Shown here: piece after piece, positions 12,004 through 23,841 of the stretch
Layout: each line of letters begins with the position of its first letter
Position numbering within the stretch: the first letter of the stretch is position 1
Assembly (NCBI GenBank): GCA_013398275.1
Contig: VZSE01002064.1
Span: 321,755-385,754, forward strand
Length of the DNA stretch: 64,000 bases
Direction: 5' to 3'
From: Promerops cafer
Lineage: Eukaryota > Chordata > Aves > Passeriformes > Nectariniidae
Notes under the pieces: model-generated
Database searches by the model: none
Told to the model about the DNA's origin: nothing
Seen by the model: the letters and a program-made list of their open reading frames with translations, nothing else
Translations under genes and position numbers: made by a program

Positions 12004-15000
12004 AAGCTAGTTTGGTAAGACTCTCAGCTGAAAAGTTGCTGAAATGCTTTTACAAGCCCAGCCTCGCAAGAGAGGTCCAAATGGATGTCACTGATTTGAT
12101 CAACTCAGTCATTAAGAGTGTTATTGCCAGCAGGGATATTGCCTGACCTGAAAGAATTGATAGATAGAACAGCTCTGAGGGAGACACCAATTAATCTACT
12201 TATCTTCTTGCAGAGTCAGAAACCCCAGGTCCTCACTTCTGCTTTGATTCCCCGTTTCCTCTGAGTTTCTCCATTGAGTAGCTTCTAAGTTCCCATTTGC
12301 AGCACCAGCTGCAGGACCAGTCTGCTCAATAAACTGGCTGGTGCATCAGTCTCCCAACACTGCAGCAGCAGAGGTGAGCCCAAAGGAGTCTGACCCTGCC
12401 TGACAGTGAACCCCAGGAGCACTCAGTGCCTTAATAAATAATGCAGGGCAAGTATAGAGAAGGCATGAGACGTGGGAAATGTGATATCTCAGTTCTGAAA
12501 TCCAGGTGGACCAAGTCGGCAGCCTTGGATAGAAACAGAATAAGTGTGAGAAATCACTCATCCTTAATAAATACTAGTTTTATAGGCCTTGCTGGTTGTG
12601 AGAAGCATTCAGCTTCAGCAAGTCATTGAAAACAAAATGTGCATTTTTTCACTTCAGAGGATTTAGGATTTGATTAAATACAAAAAGAGGGAGCTCAGTG
12701 AGTAAAAGGACGAGGCTCCCACTTCAGGGAATTCAGGTCGAGCCCTCTGTGAAATGAGTTCACATCTCAGCTCAGCATCTCCAGCAGACACTAACTCACA
12801 TCACAAAACCACTGTAAAGGATTTGGCACAGTATGGCACATCTGAGGATTTCTGCTCAGTAAGGGTGGAGGAAGGGATGTGGCTTAGCCTGTACTAGTGC
12901 AGGACTATCATCCCGCAGCTGCAGAAAGCAAGCCTGTAGAGGACTGGACAGGAAGGTTTGGATTATCTTTAACCTGGAATCAGATCTGTCAAGTGGAGAC
13001 CATTGGAGTTTTATTGTAGAGCTAAAATAAAATTATTTCCTTTCCTCTCTGGAGATGGCAGTGTTGAAGAGAAGGACTGAGGTACCTTGTGCTGGTACCT
13101 CTTTGAGAGAGGAGGAGGGAAAGTCTATACACAAAGGAAAACAACTGACCATGGGTGAATCAATAGCCACATTGATGTGTTGTGGGCTGTGTCCGACCAA
13201 CCTCCAGCCAGTTGTGTGCAGGTCCTTCTGCTGCAGTGTGGCTCAGAGATTGCTCTGCAGCTACCACATGAGCTCCCCAGGGGTTCATAAAACCTAGTGT
13301 ACCATGGTGAAGCCACAGCCACATGCAGAACTTAGAAAAGCAAAGGCAATCAACCAAACCTGTAAAGTGAGTACATCTGACTTAAAATTTATAAATATAT
13401 GTAATTCTTTAGTTCTCAGGAAGAATTAAAGCATAGCAAAAAAAGGCCATTGTATCAGATAGTGAGAACATTCTCCTGACTTCCTTCAGCATCTCTACGT
13501 AGATTAATTCCAAGCATATTCATAGGGGCACTAGGTAAACTGAGTTCCTCCCTCTTTCTCTCAAAGCCCATTTTCTCTCTCTGAACCTGCAAGAAAATAA
13601 GCAAACATCCATTTCTTTTCATTCAGGATGATCTTTGTCAAACTTTGGTTACCTGCGGAGCTTGATACACCACCTTAAACTTTGCTTATAAATGCACTTC
13701 AGTGTATTCTTCTTTTGAGGACACAAAGCACAAGGATGTGTTCATTACAGAAAAAAAAATTATATGCGGGAGGCTCTGAGCTCCAGGACCCTTTTTTACC
13801 TTTAGCTGTAAATACTGGGCTGACATTCTGCTGTGGTGAACAGGATCCCATTCCAGCTGTGAGAACAAGCAGATGCCCTCTAGTGGTGCACTTATTTGAA
13901 ATTTCTGCTGCTGTGACCCGAAGGGGCTTCCACATGGAACTCCATGTGCCTTCCTCCATAGTGCTCTGCAGAAGGGAGCCAAAACACAGAGCAGCCAGAA
14001 AAGAGAGAAGATAGCATGTATAACCTCAATTCTGTGTAAAGCCAGGTTGTGGCAGGACATTGAATCAGACAGCCCTGTTCCAGACTTGCTGACCTTTCCA
14101 ATCAGTAGGCCTCCTGATAAAAAAAGCACCTCCAACTTGACCAAATGTGATATCATCTGCAGGTTTCAGAAAAGAATGCATGTTCCTGTCAATCTCAGTC
14201 TTCCTTGACAAGCATTCACCCTCTTTGTCTACCCATTCCCTTCCAACATTGACCTCTATCCCCAGAGAGGGGAACTCCATAGGAAGCACTCTCCAACAAT
14301 TAGCTGACAACGTGTGCTGACTTTGCCAAGAATTGTGAACAAGCCTTTCTGCTCTGTGAAAAAGACAGGTTTTGAGAGACATTCAGACAATACCAACCAG
14401 CCAAAACACCTTTAATGAAGAAGTTTGGAACTTAATGGAAAATTTTCAACAGGTCCTTGTTACAGGTCAGGCCCTGGGGGGGATTGTCTATCCCTGTTTT
14501 TCTGTAGATCAGCTGGAAAATGGTACAGCCAAAGCAAAGCATTTATCCACTCCAAGCAGTACAGAGCAGATTGCAGTTTCAAGTATTTACAGTTCTAGCT
14601 GCAGAGGCACATATAAACCAGTCTGACACATTCATCCCGTGTTTAACTTGCTACTACTTCATGATAGTGGACAAAATGCCAAAAATTACACCTTTGTTCA
14701 CCTACTCTAGGTAGGTGCTGTTCACCAGGACATGCCCAGCAAGCACCTCTTCCCTCCCTTACGGGGAAACTGCTTCAGATTCTTGGAACATCTTAATTAC
14801 TAGTTTCAGAAACCAACATCCTATTTACTAGTTTTAGGAGGCATGGTCAAAAGCCAAGAAAAAAACACCTGGTTTTTGTGGCTGTTTCTGATCCCGTGTT
14901 GTCTATCCCAGCCATAGTGAGATGTTCTCTTGCAAGTATAGCTGTAGGAATTCAAGAAGTTACTGAGGACAGAGGCTCTTCAAATGAACCTAGCTCTGCT

Positions 15001-15319
15001 GGCACTGTGAAACAGGAGTGCTGGTACAGCTGCTTGTTCAAATTCAGTGTTTTAATGAAGAGATGGGGTGGTGATGCTGAAACTACTTTAGGTTGTCTTG
15101 CAAGAGGACCTTTCACTGTGATCTTAGACTATAAACCTTATCAGGCCTTGGAAGAGACAGCTAGGTTGGCAGTTTAGATTACATTTTTAGCTGAGATTGT
15201 TGTTCCCAATATATTTGAAAGAGGTAGATGCTGCACTTTTTTTTTTTTCCCCCCCAGAGCACAAACATTTCTGGAGCATTTACAGTAAATGTAAAGAGAG
15301 ACAATAACATTTGAGTCCT
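12004..15319. other. Unique non-coding sequence
   Basis: No transposon recognised. Open frames at 13686-14156 (minus, 156 codons) and 13682-14014 (plus) lie opposite one another and contain no motif I recognise; they are probably chance. A T-run followed by a C-run occurs at about 15238-15256. Confidence 0.5.
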
Positions 15320-15405
15320 GGAATGAGGATCAATGGTCTGTCCAGCCTAGTATATTGTTACACTATCAGTCAATCAGCCAAGCCATTTAAACTAGGAATG
15401 TAAAA
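15320..15405 (-). mobile_element. Ancient CR1-like LINE 3' end remnant
   Basis: The plus strand reads GGATCAATGGTCTGTCC and then AGCCTAGTATATTGT. This resembles the reverse complement of the 3' end of old amniote CR1 subfamilies, where a phrase close to 'pair with a pale ground of GGACCATTGGTCTGAC' precedes the terminal repeat. Similarity is only moderate, as expected for a copy predating modern birds. It could also be another old amniote repeat with a related tail. Confidence 0.4.
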
Positions 15406-15424
15406 TGTTTTCTAGATAAACTCT

Positions 15425-15490
15425 AAGGATTTGTGCAGCACCTTGCACAATGATTGGGGCCACTAGAGTTACCAAACTATGAATGAAAAT
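15425..15490 (+). repeat. Ancient amniote interspersed repeat-like segment
   Basis: The stretch reads TTTGTGCAGCACCTTGCACA and then a GATTGGGGCC...CTAGAGTTACC segment. It resembles a recurrent amniote repeat tail typified by 'GTACAGTGCCTAGCACAA' followed by a GGGGCC/CTAG/GCTACC pattern. I know the phrase from dispersed copies in reptile and mammal sequences but cannot name the family with certainty. It lies directly beside the CR1-like remnant and may belong to the same old insertion. Confidence 0.3.
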
Positions 15491-17029
15491 TATGGCAGAA
15501 GGGAGCAGTCACTAGACTGTGAGTGAGGTAATATCAATGCTGAGTGCACCTCTGAGGAACTTTTTGGCAGGGTGGGGCTGTAGAATCAAAAGAAACATTA
15601 CAAATACATTGCCAGTGATGTTTCCATTGAAAACAGCATCTGAGTTGCAGGGAGACCTGAAGTAATGCTGTGTTGCTGATACTCTCAAGTCTTAAATTCC
15701 ATGTCCTTAGCGGTTTGCTTGGAGCCTAGCAAAAGAAGATGGACAACATGGGGAGGGAGGGGAACATGCATGGATTTAAGAGTTGCTCCATGCTTTTCAA
15801 GGAATGAATCATTACTGATGACCAACACATGGAGGGGGGTAGCTGAGGGCCCCCGAGGTCGTCTGACACTCAAGGAACAGCGTTAACAAAGCAGACGTCT
15901 TATAAATAATTATAAAAAAATCTGTTCCATTCTTTTGCACTGACCCCAGATGGGCAATCCAGCCCCTTAAAGATGGTCTTTCTCTGCTCAGTCAAAAATT
16001 GTATGAAAATGAAGCATTTGACAAAGAAGCTGTGAGTTTTTGCAAAATACATTTTTTAAGCCCACCCCAGAGTAGCTGCCTGAGAAAGTCTTTGTGTATC
16101 TAAGCTTCAAGCCACTTGTCAGCAATTATTATCATACAGAAAGACCATTAGTTCTTCTTTTATATTTTGACCTTTATGATGACTTCTGAAATAACTGATT
16201 TTTTGTAAAGGAGCAAAGGGGAAAATCACACAGTGATAATTACAGCAGGGCAAGAAGCTTTGCTATTAACAGACTTTTAATGTTAGTTGTGACTTCTACC
16301 AAACTGTGTGTGCTGGTCTACACCTAACTGGAAGATCCAGCTTTTAGTGTTTTGGGTATAATTTCTAAAACATGTTCAGTACATCTCTGTTGCACTGCCA
16401 AAAACAGACATCAAGGTTATGCATTTTGAAAAGATAGGTATTCTCTCAAGGAAAATGGGTAGCCTCTTAGTTTATGTACTTCTTGTTTAAAGTACTTACT
16501 ACACTGTTTTATTTTGGTACTTTGCTTATTTTTATAAACGTGCTTTTGTCTGTAAACCCTTTTTCTCTTCTGAATCCCTAACCTTTCTCCAGCTGCCTCT
16601 TGCACACCTTTTGTGCTCTCTGCAAGTACCAGTCTCACTGTATGGAATTGAATCCAGGCCAAGAAATTCTTGCCTCTTCTTGGGTCCCATGCTACTACTC
16701 ATGGGGCAGTGCTGCATGGCCTCTAGCAATTAAAAACACAGGATTTGCAATCACAGCATGCCCCATCTCAAAGCACAAATGCAGCACTCTTTGGCTCTAG
16801 CTCCAGGGAATTAGTCTGCAGAAAAGTGGCCTTGGGGACACAAGCCAGGGCTGGCTAATTACACACAGGATTTTCCCCTGCTTCAGAATAGTCTCTTGAG
16901 CTTTGAGATGAGAGAAGACGCTAAACTTGCAGAAAGGCAGACCAGATATTTTAAGCAATTCCTATTCCTATTCCCCACTGGATTTAGCTACAAGCAAAAT
17001 GCAGCAATATGTAGAGATAGCTGTGCTGC
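15491..17029. other. Unique non-coding sequence
   Basis: No gene, repeat or structured motif that I can support. Open frames around 16.4-16.8 kb overlap on both strands without recognisable content. Confidence 0.55.
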
Positions 17030-17250
17030 ATTTAGACATGTTAACTCAGTAGCTGTGTAAGCACAGCAGCATGCAGCTCAGTGCAGAGTTAATTTACCCT
17101 GCTGCTTGTTTAATGCCAGCTTGTATAATTCCACAGTGATTTGCAGTAGCCATACCCAATTTCCACATCAGTTGCAGCTGGGTATAGTCTTCTCTCCTGT
17201 AATTGAGTTACATACCCTCCTCGTGCACTTGCAGCTTTAATGGCTTTGAT
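17030..17250. promoter_or_regulatory. Possible conserved regulatory block
   Basis: The sequence contains several homeodomain-like and E-box-like words: GAGTTAATTTACC near 17086, TGCAGCTC, CAGCAGCATGC and TTGCAGCTTTAATGG near 17230. It lacks repeat texture and an open frame. The call rests on motif density alone, which is weak evidence. Confidence 0.15.
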
Positions 17251-18879
17251 TTAGGGAAATGGCTCAGGCTGGATGGGGAAGGGGATTAAAATTTATGTTC
17301 TTGGACCTGTTCTTGTGTCTAGGACCTGTCTATAAGTGAAAGACAGGTCATGACATGAATCTAATTAGCATGTAGAACTGTTGTACATCAGTTACTAAAG
17401 GGAAGGACTGTGTTTAATTCTGTGCCAGTGTGGATATATGTGCAGCATCCAGCCCTGGGACCAGAAGGGCTCAGTTCTGCACAGTGCTGTGTACCACTCC
17501 CACACCAGATCAGCAGAAGTCACGGCACAGTTTTCTTCCTCTGGCCTTGCTAGCAATTAAAGTCTCTTCAGGAGTCAAATCCTTAAATCCTCCTTGTATT
17601 ACTTGTACAAAAACCCTCCTACCTTTATGCCTTCAACATCCATGTCCTTACTCCTATGTGTAGCTTCTCAAAATTCCTCAGACAAGAAGGAGCCGTAAGT
17701 ATTGTGCTTTAAGTTGCACAAAGCAACTTCTTGCAAGGCAAAACAAAGTAATTCTATCAGACTTAGCACTGGGAAAGGCTGTGCCCCTCAGCAGGCTGAG
17801 GATGCTGTTTACAGCATTGCTCTTAGTTCACCAAGCTGTAGGAATAGAAAAGGCTGGGAGGGAAGGGCAATACCTCCTAAAGGGAACGGTCACTACAAAA
17901 ATAATTAAGAAGTGCAAACTGACTCAGATGGGAAAGTCAAAACAAGGCAGCATTGAGCAGGGTAGAGCCGCTGCTGAGCCCCATCAAGCGACTCACACAA
18001 CCACATGCCAGAGCCAGAGGCAACTCCATGGCCCCCAACACAGCCGACTGCCTCAGGACTCATACAAGGAGCCAGATGCTCTGTCTGGGAATCACTCTTC
18101 CACAGGTCGACATCAAGATCCCAGAACTGTCATTTTGAGAAGATGAAGAGCAAGTACAACATGGTGACATAAAACAAAGGTAGAACTGGACTATATTTGG
18201 GGTTGTTTGGTTGGTTTTTAGTGCATTGAGTTATAAATAAAATACTTATTTCTGACTTACTTTTGCTTTGCTGCACGACAGGCTTCGGTTATAAAAAGAA
18301 AAAGAAAAGTTCTGTGTCTTCTTTATAAATATTAAGGATGGGCCCCAATTACATTTTTCCCAGCACTACTGCCTCAGGCTTGGGAACCCAAGGACACCAG
18401 CCCCACATGCTCCTTTGCAAAACAAACCCTCAGATCACAGGCTGATTAGGCAAACAAACCCCTCCCTGTCCTGCCATGGAGATAGGCCAAGAGAAGAAAC
18501 ATTCACCTAGCTCTCCACCCTGCTCTTCTTAGATAAGAGTCTGAGCCATTCTTAATTTCAGTAATCAAGGATGCAGCCAATGACAATTGCGAAACCTAAT
18601 TCAAAGGCAATGTGCATCCTTGGAGGCACATCCATCTGGGAAAAACAAACTTTGAACAGTTAACTCAGCATACCAACTTCTTTACCACCAAACAAAAAGG
18701 TAACAGAATGATCAAATCCAATTCCCTTGCCCTGATATTTTAACAGGATCACAATTTAAAGGAGAATGCCTAAAGTTTAACCTTACATATTACTACTTTT
18801 TAAAGTGGCATGTTCCCACAATTTTTTCTGCTATTGTAAAATGCTCAACAACTAATGTAGTCCCAGGGATGAAGTCTGC
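17251..18879. other. Unique non-coding sequence
   Basis: No recognisable transposon or gene. Overlapping frames at 17.7-18.15 kb read through non-repetitive sequence but carry no domain that I recognise. Confidence 0.55.
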
Positions 18880-18939
18880 ATCAAAACTTAGGAAACTTAG
18901 GCAACTGTCAATTTAATCCATAGATACCTAAGTTTTGAT
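18880..18939. repeat. Perfect 13-bp inverted repeat with 34-base spacer
   Basis: The left arm at 18880-18892 (ATCAAAACTTAGG) is exactly complementary to the right arm at 18927-18939 (CCTAAGTTTTGAT). The spacer begins with AAACTTAGG, which partly repeats the left arm. The stem is too short for a typical animal microRNA precursor. It could be the ends of a tiny non-autonomous DNA transposon, or chance. Confidence 0.7.
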
Positions 18940-21099
18940 ATTGGGAAGCAGCCATGGTGTGTTAGCTTCAGCTTTGTTGGGTCATTTTTGCCTTGGTAGC
19001 TTCATGCTGCTGCTCTGCTGTTGCTCAGCATTCCAGTGCAGTGGGAAGAAATGCAGGATATCTTGCAAGAATGTAGGAAGCATCATGTGTCTGGCATTTG
19101 GGCAAAATTTATTCACGTGTTGCACCTGGGTTAAAAAGAGTGCTTCCCCAGTAATGGAATGACCTGGCCAACCTTCTTTGCATGAAGTAAAGTGTTGCTT
19201 TTTTGTAATTAGGCCTCGTATTTTGTTCTTTTGTGAGAACACATCTGGTGTACATATATTATACCAGACTGTAAGTAGAACTGCACAAAGGGAGATTTGT
19301 GGAGATGACATCCTCCAGCAGCTCCATCCAGCAGGTGGTACAACTGCCAGTGGTCTTTGCTACAAATCCCACAAGAGAAAAAGAAAGATCCTTGTGTCCA
19401 AAATAGAAATATTCATCCTAGAAGCAAAAAGTGTTTTTGCTTTGGTATCCCCACAAGGATCCCCTCAAGTGACTCCGTAGCAGCAGGCTGAATCAGACTA
19501 GATCAGAGCTGATGTGGCAGCAGTGACAGCGCTGCCTGCTCAGGGCCAGCTGCAGTGGGATGCGTGCTGCCAAGCTGGACTCTGTGGCTGCACACTGAAA
19601 TGGGGGCTGGCATCGTTCAGCCTTTTGCACCAGAGCAGACAGAGAGAGGGGAAACAGCCCTGACCAGTGCTAAATTCAACTGGATTTCTGTGTGTGTGTG
19701 ATGGGAGTGGGGACCAGAGACTTTTCTGCATCATTGCAATGACTGGACCTACAGACTGATCTATATGGGAGAAAACTCAAAGCAACTACAGCAGTAAAGC
19801 TGGAAAATGGTGAGATAGAAGCAATTAATGGCAAATGTTATGTGTCAATCCATCATAACATGGAATAAATGTTATGACTCTAATCACAATAAGAATGACC
19901 AGTGTAATGATTAGGTCTTCTGTTGATATCCCTTGTAATGCCCTTCAAACTAATAGATCATCCATAATTCTTGGTATAGCAAAACCACACAATTTACATT
20001 TCCATACAAAGAAAAAGCAGGACAGTTGTGAAGCTGATCTGAATGCGAACTTCCAATGAACCACCTACACAAACTCCTTCTAACATTCTGTGTCCTCATT
20101 CTTAAAAATGAAACTCCAGCACCAACCAATTCTGGTTTAAATGTCAAATACAACTTCAGAAATTCCAGACAGGTGCTGTGACATTTTCGGGTTTTTTCAT
20201 TGTTTCACTCAACATTTTGCTACACTAAACTTCCATGAAAACTGCATCTTTCATTGCAATCACATCCCACTCATTTATGTGAGTGATGCCTTCAGAATAT
20301 TCATATATGTTGTCAAATGCCTAGGAAACACCACAGGACCTAAATACATGTTCTAGACATACTTTTCACCTAAAGATATTTTAAGAAGGTCCTTCTCTCT
20401 CATCCTGAATTTACCTATCAGGCACACATAAGAATAAATGTGTGTGTTTCAAACCCATGGTACTTTCCATACTGTTTTACGCAGCACCAATCAAGTTTAA
20501 AAGGGTCATTTCAGAACACCAAGACTGAGAAGAAATCACAGTAATAAAACATTGATCCTGGAGTGTGGGAAGTGTCAACACACAGACAGTGAAGGGTTGA
20601 TACTAGAAAAGAACTGCTTTATCTGTTCTATGTTCACTGTGTTAAATAGTCATATCTGTTGACTCAAATCAGCTTGAACTTGTCTGTGTAGGTGTCACAC
20701 AGAGGACTATTTGAATACACCAAAGATGCAAAGATTTTGCCTGCAACAACAGCATCTTTCCTTGTTATAGATGTGCTGAATGATCTGTGTTTGCTGAGTG
20801 TAGGGGGCGAGAGTGTGCTCGCTAAAGGGCAGTGGCCCAAAGGGTTTTGCTGCATCTCTGGGGGATCAGCTACAGCAGTTATTGCACCCCACTGCCTGCA
20901 TGCCCCTGCAGTCAGAGGTCACAGCCCCCTTTCCATGGATGTCAGTGATTTGAACCTTAGGAACAGTAATTCACAGTCACTTGTCAGTGATTACAGCACC
21001 TTAGGAACAGGTGCTGCAGTATTTATGTAACGAACCCTTAGTTTTGCTTTAGGTTAACTACCAGGCTGTGAATTCGGCTGAGGAGCAAGCCCTGTTGTG
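18940..21099. other. Unique non-coding sequence
   Basis: A moderately GC-richer patch occurs near 19480-19720. The plus frame 20692-21030 (112 codons) has no domain that I recognise. Nothing else stands out. Confidence 0.5.
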
Positions 21100-21260
21100 C
21101 TCTTTCTGCTCTAGGTCATCTCTCCAGCCGATAGGAAGGGAAAGGTAACAACACTTTCACCCACAACAACTGACTCAGGGCCTTTAGCACTATATAAAGG
21201 GCCATTTGTACCACAAGAGTTTTACTGATAATGACAGTATATTCAGGTAAGTATCTCACC
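21100..21260 (+). promoter_or_regulatory. Candidate TATA promoter followed by a splice donor
   Basis: A consensus-like TATA box (TATATAAAGG) lies at 21191-21200. A consensus splice donor (CAG then GTAAGTATC) starts at 21247, so a start site about 25-30 bases below the TATA box would give a very short first exon. ATG at 21231 opens a short frame running into the donor. Upstream, GGAAAGGTAACAACA and TGACTCAG (AP-1/MARE-like, about 21172) could be activator sites. There is no CpG island, which would fit a tissue-restricted promoter. Chance co-occurrence is quite possible. Confidence 0.2.
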
Positions 21261-22317
21261 TGTAGGAGTAGGAGTTCATAAACTGCTTGTTCTGGCCTTG
21301 GTTATTTGCTGTATACAAAGATGAACTAACTGCTGGAGATCCCCTTACCTCAACACAGTCCAAGTGACTAGCCACAAAGCAATACATGGGATTTCAGGGC
21401 ACCCAGTATTAAGTCCTGCATGTCCATGAATAGTTTGAAGTCCCTATCTTGCACTTCAGTTAATTCAGCCCAAGAGTAAGAATGCCTGGTTCAGCACTGT
21501 CAGGTGATTGCTCAGTGTTGATGAACACAGAATTAAACCCCTTGTACCAATGCTGGTACTTTGCCAAATTTAATTCCACTGTTTTAACAATGTTAAATTT
21601 TGCTACCTGTTTGGTTTTAATATAAATCTCACTGTACCTGGTGTTCTGTCTATGTACTGAATTACCAGTGTCAAATGATCATCCAGGAACCTCAATATTC
21701 TTTAATCTAGGGGAAAAAATAAAAGGAAGAGAACATTTCCACCCTTTGACACTGCAATGAAAAACTTGGAAACTGAAACCAAGTCTTACCATTGCCCTAA
21801 AAAGTAGTCAAGATTCACTGTTTAAATCTAGTTATTTGGGGACCTTCAGTCATTCTTTTTTGAATGTTGGGAACCATAAAAATGTACTTTACTGTTTTTA
21901 ACTTTTTAGATTGCTTGGAATAACTGATCCATCTCAATCAGTGATGTGGGTTTTCTTCTGCCTCTAGCGTCATGCGTATAAGATTCACAACTCCTTCCTT
22001 GTGTTTTCTCTACAGTTATTGTGTCCCTATTCTTGTTTCCAAGGTCAAGAAGATTGCTTGTCTAGGGCTTCCAGTTAGCCTAATGAAGTTGCTGAAGCTG
22101 GCCTTTGGAGGAAGAAGTCTTTAGAGATTTCTTTTTTTATACAGATGGTTAAATTTAAGAAAAAATATTTGTTAAAGTCTTTTAGATATATTGAAAGCTA
22201 AATTAGATTCAAAGCAGATGGAACTGTATAAGTGAAGTGTTTAAAGGTAGGCTACATGCTTTTTTCCCCCCTAAAAATTTATCTGAACAATAGTGTGGTT
22301 TGTACCTAGACTTACAC
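21261..22317. other. Unique AT-rich non-coding sequence
   Basis: No repeat family or gene recognised and no long open frame. Confidence 0.55.
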
Positions 22318-22400
22318 AGGACATGAAACTAGCCTCATTAAAATCAGTAGGAGCCTCTAGACTTCAATGGAATCAGGATTCAATCCAGAAAGTTTTACTT
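22318..22400 (+). repeat. Ancient amniote repeat-like segment with AGTCAATGG-type motif
   Basis: The stretch has TTAAAATCAGTAGGAGCC, then GACTTCAATGGAATCAGG. It resembles a widely dispersed, old amniote motif in which a GAAGTCAATGGGAG word is followed by a GACTTCAATGG word. A second example is at 56337-56415. I cannot name the family, and both copies are degraded. Confidence 0.35.
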
Positions 22401-23569
22401 CTCCAACTTTACAACATCAGAGCATTCAATTAGAACACATCCTGTATGCAGAAGGATGTAAGTATCATAAAATCAGGGGAGGCCATCCTACAGGACTGCA
22501 TCAGGCCATGTTTAATACCCACTAAATCTGCTCTATCCCCCAATGACTGATTAGTTTTCATTGACTTCTCTTGATCAAAATCACACTGAAAGAAGTCCAA
22601 TTAATTCCTTTAAAGACTCAGCAGTGAATGCATATGAGACACATAGCTATTCATTATCAGAGTTATTGTTCCTAATTATCTCCCATTCCCATCCATCTTT
22701 TTAAAAGGATGCTGCAGCCACATCACTTCAGTGTTCAAACATTGAAAACACACTTGCAGTTTTCACTGCTTGAATATTCTTAACTATTCACAATGAAAAC
22801 TGGAAAATTTGACTGTAATCACTGGGCTTAGTTACGTCATTGATGGGCTGCATCTCTGACTTGTGCCAGAATGTAGCATAACTTTCAAATTCAGGAAAAT
22901 GGAATTCAATTACACATTGGAGGTGAGCAAACTGGAGTTTAGAAAATAGGTTGTGGTGAATAAAAAATATAATAAAGGACAAAGAGGAGACAAGTATTTT
23001 GTGCAGGAGATGAACTGCCTGCAGACCACAGATTGGTGTTAAATCCTGAACTTTAGTGAGCGGGTGATGAGCTGGGTTCATCTAACACCAACAAACATGA
23101 TATAGCTAGAGGGTATTTCACCCTGGTTAAATACCAGATGAATTAAAGGCTGTTGCCAGCAGCTGTGATGAATGTCACTGGGATGCTGTCTGATTGCTCT
23201 CTGGGTCTTGTGAGTGAAGTATGTCGGCTCCTTCTTTGTTAAGGTCAGCATGTATTTCTAATGGTTCATCTGCAGGGCTTCGCTGAAGGCACCAGTGAGA
23301 ACACAGGTGCTGGAAAATGTCTCTTTCATGCAGCACAGACTGAAACAAGCAGGACTGAATAGTGTCAGGAGGAACTTTTGCATCAACATATTTGCAGTGT
23401 AGAAAAAAGACTCACAGATCCGGTCATAAAGCGACAGGCATTTGTGGATGGGATGAACTTACTGCCAAGGAAGAGGGTATTTTATTTAACTTGTATAAGC
23501 AAATAATTTGCCTTGAGTTACCTGCTCAGAGAGACTTGCATGATTTTTATATAAAGGTGTCATCTCTAT
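22401..23569. other. Unique sequence leading into the AHNAK-like fragment
   Basis: No transposon recognised. A plus-strand open frame at 23362-23571 ends just where the AHNAK-like homology begins, but its own peptide does not look AHNAK-like to me. The 5' boundary of the AHNAK fragment is therefore uncertain and might extend somewhat into this block. Confidence 0.45.
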
Positions 23570-23771
23570 GACATCCTTATCAAAGGACCAGAAGGAAAAC
23601 TGAAGGAGCTCAAGGCAAAGATGCCTGAGTTACATATCACAGCTCCAAAAGTCTCCATGCCACATGTTGATCTGAACCTAAGTGGCATCAAAGGTGCCAA
23701 AGGGTAATATGAATCTTTCCATTCCCACCATATGAGCTGATTTGAAGGGTTTTGAACTAAAGCTCAAAGGT
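23570..23771 (+). pseudogene. AHNAK-repeat-like coding fragment, broken
   Basis: Translation from 23570 gives KGPEGKLK, then MPELHI, APKVSMP and VDLNLSG. These match in order the repeat unit of AHNAK (desmoyokin), a giant nucleoprotein and membrane-scaffold protein built from about 128-residue repeats. The frame breaks near 23702; in the next frame it resumes as NMNLSIP and ADLKG, again AHNAK-like, with an in-frame TGA at 23733-23735. Only about 65 codons remain, versus thousands in the gene, so this is a decayed fragment. It is most likely a retrocopy piece or a transduced exon fragment rather than the AHNAK locus itself. It ends in a T-run at 23771; no poly(A) tail is visible. Confidence 0.75.
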
Positions 23772-23790
23772 TTTTTATTTCACTGGATAA

Positions 23791-23830
23791 AAATCCTACT
23801 ATTTTAAGAAAAATCCTACTATTTTAAGAA
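23791..23830. repeat. Perfect 20-bp tandem duplication
   Basis: Two adjacent, identical 20-base units (23791-23810 and 23811-23830), with the core CCTACTATTTTAAG, sit between the AHNAK-like fragment and the CR1 that starts near 23842. The lack of any mismatch suggests a recent event, such as replication slippage or repair at an insertion point. Confidence 0.9.
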
Positions 23831-23841
23831 AAAAGGAAATT

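Noticed and set aside
13686..14156. 156-codon minus-strand frame with overlapping plus-strand frame
   Set aside because: No recognisable family; open frames on both strands of the same DNA argue for chance.
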